A stretch of DNA of 64,000 bases from Euwallacea fornicatus. Its lineage: Eukaryota; Arthropoda; Insecta; Coleoptera; Curculionidae. The position numbers and the translations under genes were made by a program. Shown here one piece after another: positions 1 through 11,700 of this stretch. Numbering within the stretch: position 1 is the first letter of the stretch; each line of letters starts with the position of its first letter. The notes under the pieces were generated by a model that was given only the letters and a program-made list of their open reading frames with translations, made no database searches and was not told the DNA's origin. The DNA lies in NCBI RefSeq assembly GCF_040115645.1, contig NC_089564.1:2914001-2978000 (forward strand), in the 5' to 3' direction.

Positions 1-617
1 AAGGGCTTTTAGAATCCTTCCGCACGAACACTCTCGCACGCCGTCTGAATTTTTACGTTAGACAAAGAGCTTTAAAAAATCGTCGATTTACGCAGGGAGT
101 AAATCACAATGAGGCCGCACATTTGTTCTTTGGTTGGTAGCGCTGAGAGTTCAAGTGCTCGTTCGGCTTTAGCTACCTACGGCTACATGCACTTGAAGTG
201 GGTATTGTGCCCTACGGACCGCCGAGCACTCCAGAACTCCCTTTTGTGCGTTTCGGGGTACTAGACAATCTAAAAAATGCTCCACTTATTATCATGATAA
301 AGGGCCTAATGCACTATTTATTCGCTCATTGTGATCGCTGGTTGGTCAGGATTGTGCGTGTATCGTCGGTTGGCTTCTTATCGCGCCGTCACCTGGATGC
401 GATTTTCAAAATGGGTGCGATGGCTTGTGTTTATTTTGTTTGTCCTCAAGGGTCGGAGGGAATGTCACTAATATGTTGTTACTGCATGTGATTATCGCCC
501 CTTTGAAATCGCTACAAATACAACGATTTTATCAGGCACACTGCGGATTTTGGCGGAGTTTACGGAGTGGATTCCACAATATATGAAAACTGGACTAACT
601 AGGAATTAGTTTTCATA
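1..617. other. no gene recognised
   Basis: The first 600 bases are less AT-rich than average and hold a 97-codon frame at 198-491 that opens with GTG and resembles nothing I know. No feature is supported. Confidence 0.5.
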
Positions 618-1345
618 TACAGGGTGTCCCACAAGTGTTTCATTATATTTCAGTGGGTAATAGTACATTGAAAAATAATATGACTCCCTATATAAACCAT
701 ATTCCAATAATGCTTCATTAAGAAGATACAGGGTGTTAAACTTAAAACACACCTGGAATATTTCAACGTATCAGAGTATCAATGAACAGGCGAGCTCAAT
801 TATGTATTGAACAAAATGGCCACCAATTTGAACAATTTCTATAATGTTATAGCAAATAAATAATATTTAAAACAAACTTAATATTATTAAAACCATTTAG
901 AGAATATCGTGCATATAGACGGTATTCAATTTTTTACTGGCAAACGATACGTCGGACGAAAAAGAGTCAAGTGAGCATTTCTCTTCTAAATGAAATTAAA
1001 CTTCTAAAAATAATTTTTATTTTGATAAAAAGCAGTGGCGCACCATGTTTTTCTTTAAAAATGTGCTGAGAGGTGTCCGTACGCACGTCACTGGTGAAAC
1101 GAAAAATAGCCCTTTTGCATAAATAAATGCGTCTACATTAACTCTCAAAACATGCCAAATTTCACTTACATATCTCAAACGGTTTTGAATATATCAATAA
1201 AAGTTAGATTTTTTAAGTAAAGTTTAACACCCTGTATCTTCTTAATGAAGCATTATTGGAATATGGTTTATATAGGGAGTCATATTATTTTTCAATGTAC
1301 TATTACCCACTGAAATATAATGAAACACTTGTGGGACACCCTGTA
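618..1345. mobile_element. 728 bp MITE, TACAGGGTG family, copy 1
   Basis: Inverted repeats of about 120 bp begin TACAGGGTGTCCCACAAGTG and end CACTTGTGGGACACCCTGTA, with TA on both sides (616-617, 1346-1347). Inside each arm, about 109 bp from the end, the TACAGGGTG motif occurs again (727 on the left, about 1238 on the right). There is no transposase. A second copy at 36997-37722 differs by only about nine substitutions and one 2-base indel by eye, so this family moved fairly recently. Confidence 0.92.
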
Positions 1346-1662
1346 TATAAAACATACCTTAATTAATCAGTCCAAATTTGGAAGAAATTTGTTGTTTTTA
1401 CGACAACACCCTATCAGATATCTCTAAATTTGGTATCTACACGGTTATACTTTTGACAGATATAAATTCGAAAAATTTACTTTTGTAATTATTTGGGTTT
1501 AGAAGCCGGAACATTCAAAATTTACTCTCTAAGTTAAAGATTACAGTTTTTTTCATCATGTCCTTTATGGCGCCCCGATGGGAAACGATCATCAAATCAT
1601 ACTTTTCGTTCTTTCATTACTGAAACCCAAAAATTCTTTTGAATCGGGTAATATTTTTGTTA

Positions 1663-3191
1663 TACAGGGTGATCAACAGGGAACTGTCATGAAACATTTT
1701 GGGAGAACTATGAATAGGAAAGTTATAAAAATTTTGTGGTTTACTAAGACCCTTGGGGCGAGCCTCATCTAAAATATTTTCAATGACATTACGCTTCCGG
1801 TTGTACCGGAAGTCGACATTTTCTTGCTTACTTTAAAGGGAACACCCTATATATTATTGTATTTTAGGGTTCTACGTTCAATTTTAATACCAGTTTATTA
1901 ATACGTTGGCTTTCTTAAAATTAAATTGTCAAGATATGTATATGCAATAGAATATTGAAAGTAATAGATGCAGACGTCTGCAGAATTGCAAATTGTTAAC
2001 ATACGGAAAGGTATTTTTTACGGAAGGTCTTTATTTTAGTATGTTGCCAAAATTTGCCTTATATTTTTATAGGGTGTCCACAAAAATTGATCCAACCTGG
2101 ACATCAAAAAATCGTCAAAACTTAAAAATTTTAAATGGAACCTTACTGTCATTTTGACGTATTATGAAATTGCATTAAAAAAGAACTTATCTTCATATTT
2201 AATTACGTACAGTAAAGTTGCATAGTTTTTGAGTATTTTCGTTTTATATGTTGAGGCAGGGATAATACATTCCTAATCCTAAGCTATAATGCGAATATGA
2301 TAGATGTACTTATGGAAAAAGGAAATACTAGCAAAATTCCATTGTCGTGAAACAAAAGTCATGCACCTTTAAATAAAAAAAATTAGTTATATAAAATTAA
2401 TTTAATTAACATGCCTCAACGTTTAAATTTGACAAATGGAGATTACTTCAATTTGTTTCTAATTTATGGGTAGTGTAACAAAATTATTTCGACAACTTGC
2501 TCGCAGCTGTCCCGCTAACTTAAAGATGTGTTTAACAATTCGCATTATAACTTAGAAATAGAGATGTACTATCCGTGTATCAACTTATGAAACGAAGTTA
2601 TTCAAAAACTATGCAACTTTACTATAGGTAATTAGGTGTGAACGTAATTTCTTTTTCAACGTAGTTCTATTCATCAAAATAATAACGTTCCATTTGAAAT
2701 TTTAAAGTTTTTTTGATAGATTTTTTTAATATTCAATTTGGTTCTATTTTTGAGGACACCCTATAGAAAATAAAAGGCAAATCTTGGCAGCATACTAAAA
2801 TATAGATCTTCTACAGTATTGCGGCAAAAACGAGTTTCAAAATAACTTTCCGTACGTTAACAATTTGCAATTCTACAGACGCCTGCATCTGTCACTTTCA
2901 ATATTCAGTTGTATATATCTCGAAAACTATTCATTTTAAGAAAGCCAATGTATCAATAAATTTGCATTAAAATTGAACATAGAATCCACAAATGCTATAA
3001 TATATAGGAAGTTACATTTGAAATAAACAAGAAAGTATGAGCTTCCGGTACAACCGGAAGTGTGACGTTATTAAAAATGTTTTGTATGGGATTGCACCAA
3101 GGCTTTTACCGAACCACTAAATGTCCGTTAATTTTGGTATTCACAGTTTTCCCAAAACGTCTGATGGCGATTTACGCGTAGGACCACTGTA
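1663..3191. mobile_element. 1.53 kb foldback element with about 600 bp inverted arms
   Basis: The left end TACAGGGTGATCAACAGG and right end GACCACTGTA are flanked by TA (1661-1662, 3192-3193). The arms pair imperfectly over most of the element. The left block around gcttccggttgtaccggaag (1792) pairs with cttccggtacaaccggaag near 3043. The segment atacggaaaggtattttt (about 2002) pairs with the region near 2855, and the block after tatagggtgtcc (about 2070) with that before ggacaccctata (2764). The central loop is short. No transposase is seen, so it is non-autonomous. Confidence 0.85.
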
Positions 3192-3830
3192 TAAATATCT
3201 CATACTTGCCTGTAGATGAAAAAGACACATTAAGTGACGCCAGAAGACCAACATTGTCTATAATTTTCTCATGGACAATGATGAGTTGCTCAGATAGTAA
3301 AAATTATCCTCGAAAGGGCGCATACTAGCTCCCCTAAGAGTATTATTAAAAATATTATTTCTTCTAGCAATATTTGTGGTATTGCTAAATTTAATTTTTT
3401 ACTTATTCTTGACCTTTTCAAAATCATACCAAAGCCACATAAATAACCGACAACTTGGCAACAATTACTGCGTTTCCATATTTGAAGAATTCACGAGTTC
3501 ATTACCTACCTTTCCGATCATTGCATCATTATATGATATTCCAGTAAAGAAGCTGCCTGTTGCATCTAATATATATGTATTTCAAGGTAAGTGCTTGGTG
3601 TCTTATGATAAATATTAACTTACTAATTAAATCCAATTTCCATGAAGTCCAAATTTCAAACACTGATAAAACTATTTTCATTTAAAGCTGCCACAAAATT
3701 GCTGACAGTTTACAAATTTTTAAACAATAATTCTTATTATAAATAAGTTTTTTTCATTCGAGGCGACTTATTCATGTTTCCTTTTATTTTTATTTTTTTT
3801 TTTTAGTTTAAGAATTACGCTTCACATACA
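3192..3830. other. intergenic, no gene recognised
   Basis: AT-rich sequence between the foldback element and a transposase relic. An 80-codon frame at 3376-3618 begins with GTG and has no recognisable domain. Confidence 0.5.
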
Positions 3831-3964
3831 ATGGGGGGTGGTTGGAAATGCAAGCTAACAAAGAAAGTAAACGTCAACTTGACAGAAACGCTCTTTTGTT
3901 TTCTGTTTGTCAACTATATGTCATTTTGGCGGTTGAATATTTGCAATTTGTTGCTGTTAAGCCA

Positions 3965-4940
3965 TATACGATTGAACAATGAATTGAAGTTATTCAAAAC
4001 CGCTATAAAAATAGTACAAAAATAAAAAATACGTTTCGTCCAATACGCGATTTTTTCGGTTGGCATAACCGTTGGAATAAGAACACAATCGGTTGTTTAA
4101 TGCACAAATTTTAGTCAACTGATTCGGTTAGCGATCTGCCAAAAACTGGCAGACGAAAAAGTCTTCCTACACCAGAAAATATCGCTGCTATGAAAGAAAG
4201 TGTCAAGGAGGATCCAATATTGAGTGTAACTCGTCGATCGCAAGAATTCAGCATTTTATCCACCAGTTTACGTTGTATTATGCTTAAAGACTTGAATTTA
4301 CATGTAACCATGAATCAATTAATAAAAGAAGAGTGTTTTCTCGGATTGGTTCATCAGACATCATGCAATTAATGCCACTTTTTCATCGAAAATCATCTTT
4401 AGCGGTAAAACGCACTTCACATTAAATGGGACAATAAATAAGAAAAATTGCTGAATTTGGGTCAATGAGAATCCCAGAGAATATCGAGAACAACCAATGC
4501 ATCCTCCAAAGGTGACTTTTTGGTGTGGATTGTGGCCGAAAGGAATCATTAGTTCTTATTTCTCTGAAAGTGATGATGGAAATGCGGTTACTACGAATTC
4601 TGATCGATACCGTGACATGATAAGTGATTTTTTCCCGAACATTAATCGTATCGACATAAAGAACCTTTACTTTCAACAAGAAGGTACTACATGTCATAAA
4701 ATGCGTGCAAACATTGAGGTGTTGCAGTCAAAATTTGATGAACGCGTAATTTCGCGAAATAGAAATGTGTCTTGGCCCGCTCGTTAATGCGATTTGACAC
4801 CTCTCGACTTTTTTTATGGGGATTTTTGAAGAGTAAACTGAACGTCAATCATCCAGCTACCATCCAAGTCCTAAAAAACAACATTATTGTTGAGATAAAT
4901 GCAATTAAATCGACCACATTGGAAAATGTCCAGCCGTAGT
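3965..4940 (+). pseudogene. degenerate DD41D-type Tc1/mariner-superfamily transposase
   Basis: A broken transposase readable across shifting frames. The N-terminal helix-turn-helix remnant (RIEQ, IEVIQNRYKN) runs from about 3967. The segment DLPKTGRRKSLPTPENIAAM follows at about 4134-4190, then HPPKVTFWCGLWPKGIISSY (4500), NLYFQQEGTTCHKMRANIEV (about 4663) and VISRNRNVSWPAR (about 4746). After a stop comes LTPLDFFLWG-like sequence ending near 4940. The second catalytic acid reads E (in FQQEG) instead of D, and the spacing to the last D is 41 residues. Several stops and frameshifts make it dead. Its terminal repeats are not clear. Confidence 0.82.
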
Positions 4941-4945
4941 GAACA

Positions 4946-5679
4946 TTTGAGTAATATTATTTTTCATACATAAATGACATAGATCAATGTTAAAAATAAA
5001 ACAATAAATTGGATTGAATCGATATTGATGCATTTTTAGTTTTCTTTTACTTTTCTGCGTCTATTTTGGCAGTCCCTTTATAACCCGTTAAAATGAAGTG
5101 AGATTGACATTAACCCCTAACTAAGACCTTGGATGAAAAGTATTGTTAGTGTCTTAGTGACACATCAGTCACCGCCTTTAGAAATTAGGAAAAAGTTGCT
5201 AAAAAACGAAAATTAACAGAACTAAAGAGTATTGGATATGAGTGTGATAAATATGTGAAACACTAAAAATTTCTCACCTTAATTGCTGAAAAATAACAGA
5301 AGTTATATCAAAAACTGTCATCCTTCAGTGATTGAAACGAGAAATTTTCAGAGAATTTGACGTATTAAATATACTCACATTTTGTACATTTAGTTCTATT
5401 AATTTCCTTTTAATTTTTTTTTCTAGGTTCTGAATTAAATGAAAAAGTTGTAAAAAGTAACAAGAGTTTTTGCTCTAGCCCACGGTAAAGAACCAATGTT
5501 CCTCTCTGTTAGTTTTAGCTAAGAATAGCGAACAAGTCCATCACTCTCACAACCCCTATTTTTATGTAAGACGTTATCCCCAACACAATAAAATTAAACA
5601 TTTCTTATTATATAACTGAAGACTAACATATAAACTAAAATAATATATTCCAATAGACTTCTCCATGTAAAAGTGCAGC
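4946..5679. other. intergenic downstream of XRN2, no gene recognised
   Basis: AT-rich sequence between the transposase relic and the XRN2 poly(A) signal. No open frame with family resemblance and no repeat ends seen. Confidence 0.5.
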
Positions 5680-5685
5680 TTTATT
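5680..5685 (-). terminator. XRN2 polyadenylation signal AATAAA
   Basis: The plus strand reads tttatt, so AATAAA lies on the minus strand about 45 bases past the XRN2 stop codon (5731-5733). The distance suits a short 3' UTR. This rests on hexamer and position only. Confidence 0.5.
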
Positions 5686-5730
5686 CCTTCCTACTGCCAT
5701 GTATATGTTATATAGATGTACCTACTTGTT

Positions 5731-8700
5731 TTATCTCCTATAACTGTATCTATTGGATGGGTTCTGCACGAACCGATCTTTGTAGGGGCCCGGTCTCCTG
5801 TTGTAATTATTACGTTCCTGATTTCGATTAAACCAGTTCTGTTGATGGTGGTTTCCTTGATTGTAGTTATTTCCCTGAGAATACTGATTTCTTTGATTGT
5901 AATTATTGTTTTGATAGTGGCTTTGACCGCCTTGCCAGTAGTTGTCTTGATGTAGATTGTTGTCATATGGTTGGTTGTAACCTGTAAATAAAAAATTGTT
6001 TATAATTACCGCGCTTTAAATACAATTGCCAAAAAAAACCGTCAAAAAACAAACTCGTCATTCCAATCGTCAGAGCCTTATCGGGGCTCAAATTAGGCGT
6101 ACGAGTGCGAGTGACAAGCGTACAAAAGCGTCAATTATGCGCGTCATGAGCGTCGGCCGACGTCGTTGCCGTCATCGCTTTGTGCTTTCGTCGTCACGCC
6201 CGCAAACAATGCCCAACGACACAAAACGGGGCCTGCCGGAACCGATTAGTTTGTCAAAACAGAAATTATTAATACACAATGCCGAGGGGCGGTGCAGTTG
6301 ACACAGCGATATCTCCAGGTTATGAGACTGTGTGGTTGTATATTTTAATATACAAGTGGGATGTTTTAATTAACAATAATTGTTTTTATTTAAAAAAATA
6401 TTTTGACGATTTTTTTCTTTCAAAAGTCGCCTTTATTGGCTGGTTTGTTAGTTGTAAAAAAAAAACAACACAAAATACATTGCGACATTTACACAATATA
6501 AAAGACAATTTACAACATTGTATGCCACTTTATGTGGTTAACAGTTCATTTCCGATTCCTTTTCTGTGGAATGAATTCAACACTGCGAAAAAGAGACAAA
6601 AATTCTTGATTAGTTGGGGGCTATTACGGCTTAGTCAGATCAGAAAATGCGTGACTGAGGACTTTGGCAGCTATACCAACATATTTATTTGTTTTGTTTT
6701 TTTTTAATTAAAATGTCAATTCCGGTGCAAAACCAACTTAAAAACAAATTGAAAATCATCGAAGAAACACACAAATTTCAATACTAAAATTGTTTTCGAA
6801 ACATTAACATTTTGCATGAAAATGTAGTAATTATCGTCTATCAAAAGCTATCATGTACCCAGATTAAAGGCAACTGTTTTGAAAGCTACGGGGCCATGTC
6901 AATATTTTGAAAAAAAGTGTTTTGCTGCAATTTCAAAGCAACACATTAAATTGCGGCACATCACTGAAATGATTTTTTTTAAATTTATATAATTATTATA
7001 TAATTTATTTAATAACTATAATATTATCAGGAGATTGTTTTCTGCCGCCACTGACTTCAAAAGATGACAGCTAAATGATTAGTCATGAAGTATTTAACAT
7101 TGTACTGTTAAATGGTTGCCACCTTTGGAACGGTTAGATTCTCCTTCCCGAATGCAGCTTCGCTATGCAAAATGTGAATTTGACTATTTTACTACCACAT
7201 TGCGATATAAAAAAACAAATTACTGTTTTTAAAATAATATAAAAATTGTTAAGGAACTTTAAAAAACGTCTGGTATATCCGAATTTTCTTTTCTGAAATA
7301 CAGGTGTTAATGATAAAAGAAAACAGTTTTTTAACATTACCTAAAAATATTTAGATCAATTTTCTTAAAAGTTTTATGTCTGATCTGATTATAAAAGGTT
7401 CTTGAGATATAAGTCGTAAAGACTACATATAAGAACGTCACAACCGCAGTACATAAACGATTTTTTAATACTAAATTCAACTAAATTTTATAAAATTATA
7501 ATAGATTAAGCATAAATTATATCCAAAAGACAAAAGATCACGTATCTTGAATTTTAAATTTCATTATATAAGTAATGTTTTAAATCTAATCAAAGATGAC
7601 ATTTCATTTGTACGGCAACCATAATAAAACAACTGGAATTATAAGAACATTGTGGTCGATTCTCTCTCTAGGTAAATAATGAGTAATATACGTATCAGTA
7701 TTAACCTATTATTCAACTGTTAAAAAAAATCGATTCGATACACCCAATAATGGGATCTTTTGAAGCTATCAGGAAAAAAAAACAATATAGTACAAATACA
7801 ATATAACTGTTAATGTATATGAAAACTATGGATCTAACAAGAACGAAATATTGAAAAATAAATATAAATTACTTTTAATAGGTATCAAGCTATTTCGAAT
7901 GTATTTTTATTCCGACTTAGAAATTCAACTGTTAGGAGATCATCATGAAATTGAACATAAAACGTTGTATGTAGCATACGTAATGAAGCTTTATTCGATT
8001 TATCCAGTTACGAACTCCTTCGTAAGCTTTCTCGGCCATAAATTGATTCAGTAAAAGCTCACACTGCGTACTTCTTACCTAAATTACTAATTTGAGGTTC
8101 ATTGTTTTGATATTAAGGTTTACCTGAAAATTCCGGGAACGTGACTACGGGGTAAGTTGATGAAATTTTATGCAAGTTTTTTGTCCTTTGACGTTTTTTT
8201 ATATCGTTTAAATTTCAAGAATGCAATTCTAGTCAAAAAGTTTAGTGATCTTCTGGAATTAAACCTTCCTGGCATACAAGAATTGTTCAAAACAGCTTAC
8301 ACCAATTAAGACAGGTACATGAACCGAATCTTTTAGCTCTCGAATCGTTGTAAAAATATTAAGTCTATAATTTGATTTCTCAAATTTTCTTAACACATAC
8401 AGATATTGAATTTACTATAAAAAAATTCTAAGTGAATAATCCCCCTCAGAAAACAAAGATTAATTTAGACTCGCATGAAACTTTTACTAAAGAAAATTTT
8501 CTGTCGCTTTAATATTTTGCATGTGATGTACTACATTACCATAACATAAATAACCGTTAATTTATCATCGATAATTAAAGTATTAGTGTTTTCGATATCA
8601 GACAACATAGTTGCATAAGAGTTTTGTGACGCCAGCTGCTACATCAATGTATTTAAAGCACAGCTTGTCATTCACCAGAAATTTAACAGTTGCATAATAT

Positions 8701-11700
8701 TTTGAAGCACATTAAAAAGAAAAACGGCTTAAGGTTAATATATCTCTGATTTTAACCAGATATAAATCAAATATTTCAATGTCTACAAAAGTATACAAAA
8801 ATATGTATAAATGGTGATTCACTTAAAATAAAGTTTGGTCATTCCTATCAGATTCCAGCAGTCATTCGTTTTTTTCTTAACTGATTCAAACGGATCATAC
8901 AAAATTGTAAAACGGTTATATTTACGATTTTTTTATATCCCCCTCAATAAACTTACCTTTTATCTCCAGATAAAACATACTCCGAAACCGTGTGTTTACT
9001 TATTAGTGTTTTTTTAATGAAATTGGAAAGTCTTAAACTTTAAGACCTTTGTAGGAAAAGTGAAACAAAATATTATAAAACTTTAGACAACAATTTCTGA
9101 ATCCGCCTTGCATCCGTTGTTTGCTTTAACAACCAGGAGTGCCACGTGTTCCTGAATAAGTCACGTGTTCCGGAGCAATTTGAACGTCGTCGCAATTAAA
9201 TCGGTTTTTAATTCGATGTGTGCTAGGTCCCAAGATTGAAAAAATTTCTTTGTAAAGTCATGTTTAACTTTAAACCGTATTGCCTTAGCAAATTCAATAA
9301 ACAAATTTAATATTCTATATCATGAAACTTTACGCATGACTAAAATATGATAAATAATAACTAAGAAATATCATCCAATAAAAACATAAGGTATTTAGGA
9401 AAATATAAACATTTTCGAACTTGGTAAAATATTAACATTTTTAACTAGGCTTCAGTCTTCTTCAACGACGTAAACCCCATAAAATAGCGATATGACTAAA
9501 ATATCGACATTTAATTATACAATCCTCTACCGAAGAAAAAATGACAATAAAACCCATAACTTGTTTTAACATCGACATGATGATAAGAATAACAAAAAAA
9601 TGGACTCTTCAAAGGATGTATCCTTATCTTCAAATATAGGTCAACACGTTCAATAAATATCGACATTTGATTATTAATTGCAAAATTGCTTTTATGTTCT
9701 AAAACTTCAAAGAACATATAATTGGGCAATTATCAAGAATTTCCTTTATTTCAGTACTGCTTTTTTATTTTATTTAACAATTACTTTACTTCGAATATGA
9801 AGCTATTACACATTTTGTCACCCTCCAAATCAATTCAATCTAAACCAAATTTTCCAGTTCCGAAAACACCACTGACCGCTGTAACTAGCAGTATTGTCCC
9901 TTCTGGCAAATCTATTTATAAAGACTGGTGTGCAAAATTGGGACTATTATCGACGGTCCAATTAGTGGAGGGTTGGTCCTACATAGGGCTTTTTAAGTGC
10001 CCTACGTAAACATTTCAATAAGCTATAGAAAAAATAGAACTTAAGCAAATAATAATTCACCTGAAACCAATGTTAGTTTTAAATATCGATCAAAGCAAAA
10101 TAAGGAATTTCTAATTGTAAATATTCAAGAGACTAATATACTTCTTTGAGTCAATACAAAATGTCTAACTTTAAAGTGGTTTTGCGATGGACAAAGGAGG
10201 ACCAGTCAATCTGACACCAGCGTTTTCGACAAACCACTTGTGTGTAAATTGGATCCAGAAATATTCCGGAAAGGAATGCCCTCGGCGATTGTCCGGCGCA
10301 GATTGAAGTTCTTTGTGGAAACGCAAACTGGCGTACGATTCCGACTTGTTGGAGCTGATAGGTTTGTTATTGACCAGTAACTCTAGGTTAAAAAGATACA
10401 GGGTGTCGGGGAATTTAAGAGGGAAGAACCGAGGTTAAATTCTTCATGGTGAAATAAGAAAAATGTAAGCAATTACTTCTCTTCCCAGACATGGGCTCTC
10501 TTTGGAATCTTCTTCAATAGGTCATGTTATTCACTAGAGCTTACACAATATACAGGGTTTTACAAGTTTGAGGACCACTACGAAGATGTTGGAAACTATA
10601 AGAAAAATAAACGGTGACGTCGGTGGTGGCATTTTTTCTACAAGGTCTACAAGGATCTGCAAAAAAAAATATGGGGTTGCCACTTGGACAAAAGTTCTCC
10701 TTGAAATGACCTTAAAATGACGTTTTGGCTAAAAGTCACTATCTTCATGACATGTCTTCCTCTTTACAAGACAACTTTTGTTTGACTTTTTTTTCATATA
10801 ATATGCCGTGTTTGAGTAATTTTCAATCATAGCTTTAAATGGGACACCCTGTATATGTACATAGAATGAAGGTACAACTCAAACACATCCATTATTGAAG
10901 TAAACAGCCAATTTTTTTTTGTTTTTAATATTGCGCACATTTGCTGCTCATGTTATCAGTAAATCCAACACCGCTTATATATTCAATATCCTTTTAGAAT
11001 TTTCGCATTTTCAGGTACTCGTACTTTAAGATTTTTGTGTATTCGCTACGTCTGTTACTGGTAGATGAGTACATATATGCCTGGTTTAAAACTAATGTCC
11101 TTGGTAAAAACTAAAACTTATTAAAAACGAGGTTAAAAAAGAATATAAATAAGCATATAACTTGTATTTGTTTATGAAAAAAACTTCGCATTTTAGAAAG
11201 TAAGAAATTTGAGGAATGTTCCTTAAACCCTACGTGATAGGCGGTGTTAAAAAATTTAAATATAAGATATATTTAAATCATTTATGTCGAGTTTGTGTAA
11301 CTAAGGATGTAAAATAGCACTTTTTACTTTAACAAATTACGTGATATTAGTTTAAAGAAATATCATTCCCAACAAAAATACTCAATTTGTCAACGTTGGA
11401 ATATTTATGAAATAAGATTGAGGAATGAAATTTTCTTATAAAAATTTGGGTTCTGATTGAAATGTCTGGAAACAATTCATGCACTAGACATACTATAAGT
11501 GAAAATTAAGGCACTTTTTTCATGTACGCTTTGCATATTTTTCTATAGATGTCAAAATTGTTAATATTAGATTCCCATAAATTCAAAAAATATATTAAAA
11601 ATAACATTTTCTAGACAACCTACACTGAACACTTACTGTTCGGGAAGCGAACATTTCAAACACACACTGTGACCGCGAAAGTGAGTGCTATCCCGGGACT

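Noticed and set aside
198..491. 97-codon frame near the left edge
   Set aside because: It opens with GTG, the composition is not protein-like, and no family is recognised.
5691..5966. Thr/Ile-rich minus frame over the XRN2 last exon
   Set aside because: It is a shifted frame of the real exon, whose correct reading gives the Q/N/Y/G-rich XRN2 tail and a stop at 5731.
6026..6301. 91-codon Arg/Ser-rich plus frame in XRN2 intron 11
   Set aside because: It begins with TTG, has no ATG near the beginning and no family likeness; kept only as a compositional oddity.
9722..10009. 95-codon frame in XRN2 intron 11 ending SYIGLFKCPT
   Set aside because: No ATG start at its beginning, no domain, and no splice context supporting an exon.
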